IMG/VR virus record: IMGVR_UViG_3300025305_000064
Location: 1 to 34,005 of that record
Length of the DNA stretch: 34,005 bases
Reading direction: 5' to 3' (one strand)
DNA from: a virus
Shown: positions 24,937 through 33,571 of the stretch, one piece after another
Position numbering within the stretch: position 1 is the stretch's first letter
Layout: every line of letters begins with the position of its first letter
The notes under the pieces: generated by a model
The model's input: the letters and a program-made list of their open reading frames with translations, nothing else
Database searches by the model: none
Told to the model about the DNA's origin: nothing
Program-made: the position numbers and the translations under genes

Positions 24937-27900
24937 CAATACCCTCCCGACATGACTGCCGGTGCGGTTGCCTGTAGTACCTTCAATTGAGTCTCAAGCT
25001 CATTTCTCCGCTGCATCTCAAACGGAGAGTCCTCATGGTTATAGGTAGCGAAGTGGATCTGCTCACGCTTCTCAGCATCATCCGTCCTAGCGATCCGACC
25101 CATTAGCTGACGTAAATCGGCTCCCGTCTCTGGAAGACCCATGATGTGCATGACCTCACCAGCTTGCAGGTTGTGTCCCGCAGAACTCTTCGGGTCTACA
25201 AAGATGAACGGGATCTTGTCCTCTTTATCGTTTGTCCATTCACGCTTCGACTTCTCTACACGACCGGACTTCTGCGAGGAGGTGATGTCGCGCATATTGT
25301 AGTTCGTGTACCCCATCTTCTTTAGCGCAGCCTTAATCGCCGCTTTCTGCTTTTGGGAGTCTACGAATATGACGTGCTTCTTCCCCTCCCCAACAGACTT
25401 CACCTTATCCACAAAGGACTGCACTTTCGCGTTGGTGTCACTGTCCCCACCGTGCAAGTTATCCCTGTGGTCCTTGTATACCTGACGCATTACCCGCTCC
25501 CGAGCACGCTTCTTCCACGGACCCACGCGCTTCTCTTGAGGGACAGCCGCAATCGCATCCTCGATTCGTTGAGGAGCCCCCGCCTCGATCTCACGCGCAC
25601 GATCTAGTTGAGCGGGTGTACGAGACACATTCCTAGATTCTGTTGAGATTCGGAACGGCAACTCGGAGATTTTCCCGCCACTCACAAAGGGGGCAAGCTC
25701 CCCCCACAAAGCGTCTACCGTAGCGGAGTCTTGGGCGTTAGTGCCCTCCCCAAATCCTCCGTATGCACGATCAAATCGAGTACGGTATCCCAACGAGTTG
25801 TTTGGATTCGTCCAGCGTACAAGATCAAAGCTACCAACTGCGTTCTTCTTCGCTGGGGTAGCGGTCAGCGCAAGACGCCGATCAAATGGGATCTTCATGA
25901 TCCGCCGCGCACCCGCTCCCAAGCGACCCTTACCCTTGGTTGTCAACTCTTGGGGCTCATCAATGGTAGCCCCATCAAATCCCGCCTCATGAATATCTAA
26001 TGAGTCGTTCTGTGTTCCAGCGTGGTCATGGGCAACAATCAATACCTGCCCAGGCTTAACACTCTGATAAATCTTTTTGCGTGTCTCATACGGAGCATCT
26101 GGAGGAACGATCTGTACATCCATATCGGTGAAAGCATCTGCTTGCGACTTCCACTGTTCAACTGCCTTACGCGGGACAACAATCAGCCCCTTGTAGTTTG
26201 GGTCATGTGCGATCTCATGCCCGTGTGCCCCCAATGCCGTAAGCGTCTTGCCCGCACCCGTAGTCCGCGCAATTACTCCCCCACCCGCTCGCTTGTACCA
26301 CTCAAGGTCATTACGCTGCTCCTGTCGGAGTGAGATGGGCTTCCCAGCTAAATCAGCGGGTAAACCTGCTGCCCTGAGTTTCGCCTCATCATCTGGGAAG
26401 TGAGTCCGCAGCCCCTCAGACGTGTACCCCTCAGTAGATGAGGTATCGTTCTTGACCGCTTCCCACTCATCATTCCTGCGGGCTTCCTTCTTAGTTTGCG
26501 ACACGAACCGCTTTTGGTTCAGGTGTCGTGCGGTAGTATCAATAATCCAGCCCTTACTCGGATCGTATCGAACCCCTAGCTTTGGACCCTCATTAAGTTT
26601 CAACGCTGATAATTTGTGCTGTACCGCAATATCGGAGTGGCCCAAGATAATCGACATCGACGCATCGCTACTCTTAGCTGCCTTCTGGAGCGCGTCATAA
26701 AACGCAGCACTAGCTGACATTGATCCCAAGGCAATCCCTAAATTCCGACGTTGCCGCTCAAGATTATTCCCTTGATAATACGCGCCAGACTCCGCGCCCA
26801 ACCGTCCCGCATCAATATCTTCCTGAATGACCTTAGCCTCATTCATCAAACTGCCGTGCTTGGATAACGCCTCCCGCTCAGTCTCTTCAAGTTGAGCAGC
26901 GTTCTTATCCCGAACCCCAGCCATGAACTTCTTGTACTTCTCCTCACTCAACTGTGACTTGAGATCGAAAGCTAGGATTCTCGCGGCTGTCTCGGGACCG
27001 AAATGCTCAACAAGCTTTCCAGCCTCGTATCGAGCCCCGGTTATCTCGGATGGCATAAGAGCAGTCAGTGCAGTCGAGGCACCGTCAGTGGTGTGCTGGG
27101 AAAGCGTGTTCCCAACATCCTCGTTCCAATGATGCGCGATAGACTCATAGAACGACGCAGCAGAATTACTCTGCATGATACGATCAACGTACTCATCAGC
27201 GACACGCTCTACTTCTGCGTCAGACAGACCCTCCTTAATATGGAGCTTCATGTCCTCCAAAGTTGCAGATGAAGAGAACTTCTTGGCCTTTAGCTTATTG
27301 CTTTTGAGATTCTTTCGTATCTCCGCAGCTTCGGCATACTTAGTCTTATGCTCATCAAACAGGTCTTTGATTTCATTCGCCGCAGCCTCGTCCTTAACTG
27401 CTGCCTGCACTACTTCTGAGGTAGAGCTATCGTCCCCGGTGACAATTTTTACGCCGTCTTCGTCGTGAGAAACGTGCTCACTAGGAATATTTGCCCCCTC
27501 TTGCCCAAACGCTTCTTCATGATCGAAATGGTTCGCCAACTTAGACTCTAGTTCTGAGTCGCTCATTGACGATGAATCTTCAGGGATCTCTGGGAGAGTG
27601 TAGACCCGCTTATCGGGAATTTGGGGCTCATACTCCGTAGGCGTCGTAGGCTCTTCAGATTCGGGTAGTGTCTGTCCGCTGGAGAACTCACCAGAGGGTA
27701 GAGTTGGGGTATAGTTCCCCTCCTCGTTTACATCTTCCGTGTCATCAGCACCAAAGCTGATCCGCGCACCCTTGACCTTACGCTCCTCGTACTTCCGCTT
27801 AACCGCTTGCGCCCGCTCGACCATCTTTTGTTTACGGTGTCGAGCGTCACGGGAGTTGAGTAGCCGCTCTGCAAACTTCGCTACTCGACTTGCCTCCTCC

Positions 27901-28655
27901 TCATCCATGCCCTGCTGCTGATAGTGCCCCTTAACAGCCTCCCCAATCGCTGCCTTCTCAGCCTTGGTGTACGAAGCACGCTTCATACCCACCGCTTCAA
28001 TAAGCTTTGTTTCAGCCTCTTTCGAGGCTTTCCTAGCTTCTGTAGAAAGCTCCTTCGCTGCTTGAATCTGTGGGGCTTCCTCTTCAAGAATTTCCTGCTT
28101 CTTCCGCTCAAACTCTTCCGCTTTCTTACTCACCTTAACGGTGTCCATACGCATAGCTAGGTGTCTACGAGCAGCAATCTCCTTAGACCGCTCTTTCGGC
28201 TTCACTTCCTTTTGTTCAGGCGCAGCTTTCTTCTTTGGAGCAGCCTCTTTTGGTCCTGGCTCCCCCTGAACTGCGTCAGGATCAAAAGGCTTCTTTAGAG
28301 CAGGTGGAATCTTCGTGTGAGAACGCTTCTTAAATTCACCAGAGAGTGCTGCAAGCCCATCTGGACGTTTGGTAATCAGGATATGCCCGCCCGCCATAGG
28401 TCCATGCTTTGCGGTAATCCAAACCGAATCCCCCGAAGGAACGGAGTCCCAATGTAACTGCCCATCACGCATAGGCGTGCTAATAACGGCTTTACACACC
28501 TCCTCTAGCCGATCAAACATCGGCTCTGCGGCTGGGAAGTCCCCATTACATGCCTTGCGTAATCGCCCCACCTCCGTCAACACCTCGTAGTAAACTGGAG
28601 TTAGGATTTCACACCCCCAAGACGCAATCTGTTCCTTGGTAATCAACTTATTCAT
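24936..28655 (-). CDS. Large superfamily 2 (SNF2-like) helicase protein, DarB-like candidate
   Basis: The 1239-residue protein has an N-terminal domain (about 1-110) with DSVWITAKHGPMAGGHILIT. A long charged, coiled-coil-like region (about 140-600) follows, then a helicase at about 770-1220. Its motifs are: Q-type ISLRQEQRNDLEWYK (774-), Walker A TTGAGKT (798-804), DEPQ box (898-902), TATP (931-934), motif V AGHNLQAGEVMHIMG, and motif VI QLMGRIAR (1183-1190). ATP-driven movement on DNA is expected. The ATG at 28655 has GGTGGAG upstream and overlaps the preceding stop as ATGAATAA; the longer frame to 28697 is rejected. Large virion-borne helicases such as P1 DarB protect incoming DNA from restriction. 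That role is inference here. Confidence 0.85.
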   Translation of the reverse strand: MNKLITKEQIASWGCEILTPVYYEVLTEVGRLRKACNGDFPAAEPMFDRLEEVCKAVISTPMRDGQLHWDSVPSGDSVWITAKHGPMAGGHILITKRPDGLAALSGEFKKRSHTKIPPALKKPFDPDAVQGEPGPKEAAPKKKAAPEQKEVKPKERSKEIAARRHLAMRMDTVKVSKKAEEFERKKQEILEEEAPQIQAAKELSTEARKASKEAETKLIEAVGMKRASYTKAEKAAIGEAVKGHYQQQGMDEEEASRVAKFAERLLNSRDARHRKQKMVERAQAVKRKYEERKVKGARISFGADDTEDVNEEGNYTPTLPSGEFSSGQTLPESEEPTTPTEYEPQIPDKRVYTLPEIPEDSSSMSDSELESKLANHFDHEEAFGQEGANIPSEHVSHDEDGVKIVTGDDSSTSEVVQAAVKDEAAANEIKDLFDEHKTKYAEAAEIRKNLKSNKLKAKKFSSSATLEDMKLHIKEGLSDAEVERVADEYVDRIMQSNSAASFYESIAHHWNEDVGNTLSQHTTDGASTALTALMPSEITGARYEAGKLVEHFGPETAARILAFDLKSQLSEEKYKKFMAGVRDKNAAQLEETEREALSKHGSLMNEAKVIQEDIDAGRLGAESGAYYQGNNLERQRRNLGIALGSMSASAAFYDALQKAAKSSDASMSIILGHSDIAVQHKLSALKLNEGPKLGVRYDPSKGWIIDTTARHLNQKRFVSQTKKEARRNDEWEAVKNDTSSTEGYTSEGLRTHFPDDEAKLRAAGLPADLAGKPISLRQEQRNDLEWYKRAGGGVIARTTGAGKTLTALGAHGHEIAHDPNYKGLIVVPRKAVEQWKSQADAFTDMDVQIVPPDAPYETRKKIYQSVKPGQVLIVAHDHAGTQNDSLDIHEAGFDGATIDEPQELTTKGKGRLGAGARRIMKIPFDRRLALTATPAKKNAVGSFDLVRWTNPNNSLGYRTRFDRAYGGFGEGTNAQDSATVDALWGELAPFVSGGKISELPFRISTESRNVSRTPAQLDRAREIEAGAPQRIEDAIAAVPQEKRVGPWKKRARERVMRQVYKDHRDNLHGGDSDTNAKVQSFVDKVKSVGEGKKHVIFVDSQKQKAAIKAALKKMGYTNYNMRDITSSQKSGRVEKSKREWTNDKEDKIPFIFVDPKSSAGHNLQAGEVMHIMGLPETGADLRQLMGRIARTDDAEKREQIHFATYNHEDSPFEMQRRNELETQLKVLQATAPAVMSGGY

Positions 28656-31600
28656 TCTCTTCTCCACCTTCATGCCTATGGTGGTTATGAAACTCATCCA
28701 GTAGGTACTGCTCGACTTCGGGGTCTACCCAATGTGAGTGTGACTTCTCAATCCGCATCCGTGGTCGAGATACGTCATGAGGTAAATGCTCTAAATGAAC
28801 GTGCCGTACAGGAATATCCCGAACATGCGTTGGAATCCCTTGGTGGGGATCAGATTGTAAGTGACTCACCCGGTACTTGCCCCCCGACACCACTTCCTGC
28901 TCACTTTGATACGCACCCAGATGCGTAATATCCGTACCGTACTTGGGCTGGTGTACATGAAACACTACAGCCTGATGATAGTCAGGGTGATTTTGTCCTA
29001 CCGTGGGATTGTACTCAAACCCACCAGAAAACCCTGACGGGCCGGATCTAAATCCAGCGGTGTTATTAGCCAGCACCCTTGATTGTGCGTACTCCGACGC
29101 TAACGAGGAATCGCTTGTCCACGGACGAGCACGACCTCCACGGAATGTAGCTCCTGGTGTAAGCTTATCCAGCATCCGATTGGGTACGGATAACCCCCGC
29201 CAAATCGTTTCGGGGTAGTGCGACTGATACGGTGCGGAAGCTAGAGCTTTGATAAACGCATACGCCTTGGAGTTATCGTTCCGTACACGGTGACTGTTGT
29301 GCTTATGCAACTGGACAGCCTGCGCGAGATTGAAGTGGGCTCCGTCCTCATAGACGTGATCTAACAGGCCACGAACACCTATATGCCCCCCATCAGGAAT
29401 TTCCTTAGAGTGAATCATACTTGTAAGCTTATCCATCCTGCGCTGAGACTCAGCCGGATCGTGCTGCTTATAAGAAAATATCCCCTTCTCTAGATCCTCA
29501 ATGACGTGCTCCCGAGCATGATCTACCCACATACTCGTCAGAGCCTTAACAATCTTCTGCTCAACTTCTGGGTTAGCCGGAAGTCTGTGGTGGTGTTGGA
29601 ACTGCTCCTTTAAGGCGTCCTCTACCTCCTGATCAATCCAATCGTACCCATCGGACTTCCGAATGATACTGAGCTTCGGACGTTTAGCGTCGTGAGGAAG
29701 ATGCTCCAGATGAATATGGACTGGCCCCGTTACCGTGCCCAGTGGGGTTTCTTTTGGTGTGGGCATCTTGGGAGTGTTGATTACCCGGTAGTTTCCACCA
29801 CTAGCTACCTCTTGCTCCCCCTGAAATCCCGCCAGATTAGAAATGTCCGTACCGTACTTGGGATGATGCACATGAAACACCACCGAGTGAATCTTCCCCG
29901 CACGCGCAGACTCTAGGTTTTCTTTGGCTGTTCGATGATTGAGAGAATATTGTTTCGCAACAGCGTGCGATAACGACCAAGGAACTACAGTTCCAGCATG
30001 AAAAGTAGCCCCCGCAGCTAATTTACCAAGGTGCTCACTTGATAGTGCCGTACCTCGATAAATGGGCTTATCATCCTTATAAGTAGCCCTAGCTAGGTGC
30101 TTAATATACTCATGTAACACCGGCTTGTGAGCACGAACAATTCGAGCATCATATTTATGTTCTCGGATAGCCTTACCCACCCAGAGATGATTTTCTGACG
30201 GGTGCCCAACCTCACCATAACCAGCGGTGGACGTAACTGCGGGGCGCAATTGCCCAATGCTACCATGATACATCTTCCCAGACTTAACTAAATCCCGAAG
30301 GTCATGTGCCCAACCCTGAACATGCTCAGGATCATGCTTCATAGCCCGAGATAAGTGCCCCACCTGCTTTGAGAAAATCTCTCGGTCTGTCTTATCCCAA
30401 GGTTGAGCAGCCTTCCAATGATACGGCAACGTATCCCCTCTAGGGAAGAAGTCGAATGCCTTGCTAATCGTATACTCACGCGCCATATCAACCCAAAGAC
30501 TCAATAGCGACTTGACGAGATCGTCTTGTAGACCCTTACGCAAAGGAGACTCTTTCTGGAACTTGAGCACTGACGGGCTCGCAGCTAACTCAGGTAGCTC
30601 CGACTCAAACATGTGCTTGATCTGATCTTGCCTTTGTATCGCAGTAAGAATGGGCTTCTTGGGGTTTCCAAACTGCCGCTCCAAATCCCGCCTGAACATG
30701 TCCGCGAGTTGAAGAAACGAATACTTCGGTGAGAAGTCAGCCCCATTGGGGAGCATCTTTAGGAATATATCTCTAACCAACGTGTGGTAAGTGCCCTCGG
30801 ACTTAGACCTCGACTTCTTCTTTTTATCAGCAAAATGCTTAGTTACTATCCCTTGCCACTTCTTCTCAGATTTTGCGTATTCCTCTTTACTCAGCTTCTT
30901 CCCGGCCTTATCCCCAAGGATCTCCTTACGCTCCTCCATTGTCTTAATATACGAGGACGGTTCGTCAATCGGGAGTACCCAAGGCTTATCCATGTGCTCC
31001 GCGACCCAATCCTGGGACTCGTCATATGTGCGGGTGTCTGCGAAGGTTAAGTAGTTATCAAATACCGCTAACCCCTCGGGAGTCTCAGGTCCGACCTTCT
31101 CCAAAGTCCTCTCAAAGTTCTTCTCTTGAGCACGTCGCCAAGCTTCTTTGAGGAGGTGCTGCGTCTCCATATCGAGATTCACAGGCTTAGAGTACCGCTC
31201 AATAGCTGACTCAACCGCCGCAGAAGTCTTCTCTTCCGTCCGCTTAGGTTTAGCAGTCTTTATCTTTGCTGTGAGCTTCCCCTGCAAATAACGACGGACT
31301 GTACGCTCAATGTAAGAATATGCATAAGACGTGAACTTAAATCCTTTGGCGGGATCATACCTGTGTGCTGCCTCTAGCAGACCAACATGCGCTTCAGCCT
31401 TCGCATCATTAAATAACTCATTACGAGACTTCTTATCTGTCGGATAAAATCGGGCAAGATTCTTCGCTGTAATTGCGATCACCATACCGAGGTGCTCATC
31501 AGCGAACTTCGGCATAAACTCCTTTTCGGGTACTCGCCCCCCGGTAAAGTCGATACGCCATCGAAATGCCCTAGTCTTTGTCTTAGGGTCTGTATATTCC

Positions 31601-32376
31601 TCTACTCTAAAAGGTAATCTCCCGCTCTCCAGCAAAGAAGTCATGGGACGAATCTTCATCGCTTTAGATCCGACCTTCACCTTAGATTTACCGCGACTTC
31701 CCAACATCAACTGAGTCATTTTAGACCACCAAGATTCGTACTCTTGGCGATCTCGAAACACGCGAGTATCCCGCTTTGACCCACGGTACGGATCGAATGG
31801 GTGGTCCTTGTTAAACTTAGCGGTCATCCACGCCTCACGTCTTACTGCTGCGCGTGATGCTTGCGCGATGGCGGGCGTGAGAGTGTGATGCACCATCCCA
31901 GACGAATCAGTAACTTCAAATGGTCTATTGATTATCTTTTGCAGCCAACGAACCAAGTGGCTCGTTGATTTCATGTACGTCTTCTTCTTGCCCTCAAAGA
32001 CTATGTAAGGGTTTGCTTCCTTACCCGTGGACCGCACAGTAAGCATCGTGCGCCCGCTGATATTTTTCAGCTTCACCACCTTACGTCGAGGAGCAGCCAA
32101 AAATGCATTAAGCTCCCCCATCCACGCAGAGTGTTGGTACGCCCGATCAGGGGAGTGTGCGAGCTTATGACTGTCTGCATGAATATCTAAAGAGTGCTCA
32201 TCCTCAGACCAGGCATGACCATGCCCATGTCTAGATGTACGAGTCTTACGGTAGGTATAAACCCACCGACCCCCCTTACGCTTCCGTGAGATGTATTTAT
32301 GCCCCGGTTTAGGCGAGCGGAATAACGCCTTCTCTAGAATGTCTAGATCAGGGACATCTATGAATAGGTCATACAT
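28648..32376 (-). CDS. Sigma-70 region 2-like / double ADP-ribosyltransferase fusion protein
   Basis: The 1242-residue protein starts with a KYISRKRKGGRWVYTYRK linker type common in phage virion proteins. Residues about 298-368 match sigma-70 region 2: DAKAEAHVGLLEAAHRYDPA, then KGFKFTSYAYSYIERTVRRY, the region 2.3-2.4 pattern. I see no region 4. Residues 618-910 and 938-1215 are tandem copies of one module, each with an xYRG/xWRG Arg (774, 1060), a PWS/PWT segment (799, 1085) and Q-G/S-E-Q-E (E854-Q-E856, E1159-Q-E1161). This is the R-S-ExE signature of arginine-specific ADP-ribosyltransferases. Both copies keep the two catalytic Glu. The ATG overlaps the previous stop by eight bases. Packaging and injection, as for T4 Alt, are inference. 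Confidence 0.85.
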   Translation of the reverse strand: MYDLFIDVPDLDILEKALFRSPKPGHKYISRKRKGGRWVYTYRKTRTSRHGHGHAWSEDEHSLDIHADSHKLAHSPDRAYQHSAWMGELNAFLAAPRRKVVKLKNISGRTMLTVRSTGKEANPYIVFEGKKKTYMKSTSHLVRWLQKIINRPFEVTDSSGMVHHTLTPAIAQASRAAVRREAWMTAKFNKDHPFDPYRGSKRDTRVFRDRQEYESWWSKMTQLMLGSRGKSKVKVGSKAMKIRPMTSLLESGRLPFRVEEYTDPKTKTRAFRWRIDFTGGRVPEKEFMPKFADEHLGMVIAITAKNLARFYPTDKKSRNELFNDAKAEAHVGLLEAAHRYDPAKGFKFTSYAYSYIERTVRRYLQGKLTAKIKTAKPKRTEEKTSAAVESAIERYSKPVNLDMETQHLLKEAWRRAQEKNFERTLEKVGPETPEGLAVFDNYLTFADTRTYDESQDWVAEHMDKPWVLPIDEPSSYIKTMEERKEILGDKAGKKLSKEEYAKSEKKWQGIVTKHFADKKKKSRSKSEGTYHTLVRDIFLKMLPNGADFSPKYSFLQLADMFRRDLERQFGNPKKPILTAIQRQDQIKHMFESELPELAASPSVLKFQKESPLRKGLQDDLVKSLLSLWVDMAREYTISKAFDFFPRGDTLPYHWKAAQPWDKTDREIFSKQVGHLSRAMKHDPEHVQGWAHDLRDLVKSGKMYHGSIGQLRPAVTSTAGYGEVGHPSENHLWVGKAIREHKYDARIVRAHKPVLHEYIKHLARATYKDDKPIYRGTALSSEHLGKLAAGATFHAGTVVPWSLSHAVAKQYSLNHRTAKENLESARAGKIHSVVFHVHHPKYGTDISNLAGFQGEQEVASGGNYRVINTPKMPTPKETPLGTVTGPVHIHLEHLPHDAKRPKLSIIRKSDGYDWIDQEVEDALKEQFQHHHRLPANPEVEQKIVKALTSMWVDHAREHVIEDLEKGIFSYKQHDPAESQRRMDKLTSMIHSKEIPDGGHIGVRGLLDHVYEDGAHFNLAQAVQLHKHNSHRVRNDNSKAYAFIKALASAPYQSHYPETIWRGLSVPNRMLDKLTPGATFRGGRARPWTSDSSLASEYAQSRVLANNTAGFRSGPSGFSGGFEYNPTVGQNHPDYHQAVVFHVHQPKYGTDITHLGAYQSEQEVVSGGKYRVSHLQSDPHQGIPTHVRDIPVRHVHLEHLPHDVSRPRMRIEKSHSHWVDPEVEQYLLDEFHNHHRHEGGEENE

Positions 32377-32641
32377 CGCAGACGTAGTACCGCACTAGGA
32401 ATTGGTCCCCATGACTCGAATGTTGTGTATGAATGATCGCCTTCACTACCACCGCATCCGTTGGAAATTTATTTAGCTCCTCTGCCAACAAGTCCCACAC
32501 CGATTTCGCTCTGGCTAAGACCATCGCATGACTAATATCAATTACCCGCTCTTGATCACCGGGCTCAAAATAATCCGTGCTATTACGCAGATGCGTCTGA
32601 TTCCTGATCACGCCTTTCCAGTTCGCTAACAAGTTCTGCAT
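32369..32641 (-). CDS. Small protein overlapping the head morphogenesis gene
   Basis: This 90-residue protein (start MQNLLANWKGVIRNQTHLRN) has a helical middle (AKSVWDLLAEELNKFPTDAV) and an aromatic, likely beta end (FLVRYYVCDV). The ATG at 32641 has GGAGG six bases upstream, so it is chosen over an upstream start at 32707. This gives a 59-base overlap with the Mu F-like gene in another frame, unusually long. Its stop overlaps the next gene's ATG by eight bases. Function unknown; the overlap hints at coupled expression. Confidence 0.6.
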   Translation of the reverse strand: MQNLLANWKGVIRNQTHLRNSTDYFEPGDQERVIDISHAMVLARAKSVWDLLAEELNKFPTDAVVVKAIIHTQHSSHGDQFLVRYYVCDV

Positions 32642-33545
32642 ACAGATCCTCCGGTCGCATGAGCGCAAGGTTCCCCTGAGCATCGTAATCGAACCCAGGA
32701 GGAACATAATCTACCTCACATAGACACCAGGGGTGGTGCGGAGGTAGCACAGGTTTCCGTAACTTTTTCGGAACACCAATATTTGTACCATTAGCCTCTA
32801 AATCACTTAATTTCCAAATCTTGGGTTTTTGATTCAAATCGAGGTAATCCCGACGACATTCAGGACACGCCCCCGTCGTAGGACTAACAACAACTCGTTG
32901 GTCAGCCTGTTCTTCGGGAAACCCAGCGTACAACCCCTCCTTCTGTCGGATAGCATCTACAGTCCCCTGACACCTGGCAGCGTGCATCTCTGTCGAGGCT
33001 ACCCTGAGCCAGTCCCGATTATAGGACTGTAGCCTTCTAGGAATATCGTAGGCTAATTGGAGAACAGTTCGCCGGGATTCAAGCGCATTAACTACCTCAT
33101 CACGAATCCCCTGCCGAACAATACGTTCAGTCAGGTTACCCGTAATTTGACGCTCCATATCCCTGAATACGCCATTCTTGATATCGTCAGCTATACCCTG
33201 AACCCCACTTGCAGCATGTGCCTTCGATGCATCAATCCTAAACTGCTCCAAGATTGAGGGGGGCTCCATCTTGTGCCAACTTACCCCGGCAAGTTCTTTG
33301 AGCGCATCAAATGTAAGGGAACGATACTTATCAGACGTAAGCATCGCTTTGATCTTTCCCAACACATAACTGTACTCAAACAGTTTAGGGTCAGTCTCAG
33401 GCGGAATAAGCCCCGCCTTAATTAGTTCCTCGATGTCATCCTGGGAAACAACAGACGTACCAAGAAGGGAAACCAGGAATAGGTCAGTATGTTGTTTGAT
33501 TATACGGGCAAGTTCAGCCAGTTGTGAAGGTGTAAGTCTAGGCAT
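32583..33545 (-). CDS. Mu F-like / SPP1 gp7-like head morphogenesis protein
   Basis: The 320-residue product begins MPRLTPSQLAELARIIKQHT. It has a helical N-terminal half, and from about residue 185 the pattern ASTEMHAARCQGTVDAI, TTGACPECRRDY (C227, C230) and LPPHHPWCLCEVDYVP (C274, C276). This is the cysteine/histidine C-terminal motif of minor head proteins of the Mu F and SPP1 gp7 family. These bind near the portal and help head assembly or DNA delivery. The ATG at 33545 is preferred over a TTG at 33560, although neither has a good ribosome site. Confidence 0.85.
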   Translation of the reverse strand: MPRLTPSQLAELARIIKQHTDLFLVSLLGTSVVSQDDIEELIKAGLIPPETDPKLFEYSYVLGKIKAMLTSDKYRSLTFDALKELAGVSWHKMEPPSILEQFRIDASKAHAASGVQGIADDIKNGVFRDMERQITGNLTERIVRQGIRDEVVNALESRRTVLQLAYDIPRRLQSYNRDWLRVASTEMHAARCQGTVDAIRQKEGLYAGFPEEQADQRVVVSPTTGACPECRRDYLDLNQKPKIWKLSDLEANGTNIGVPKKLRKPVLPPHHPWCLCEVDYVPPGFDYDAQGNLALMRPEDLYAELVSELERRDQESDASA

Positions 33546-33571
33546 GTTAACACAATCCAAGCACGCAAAAT

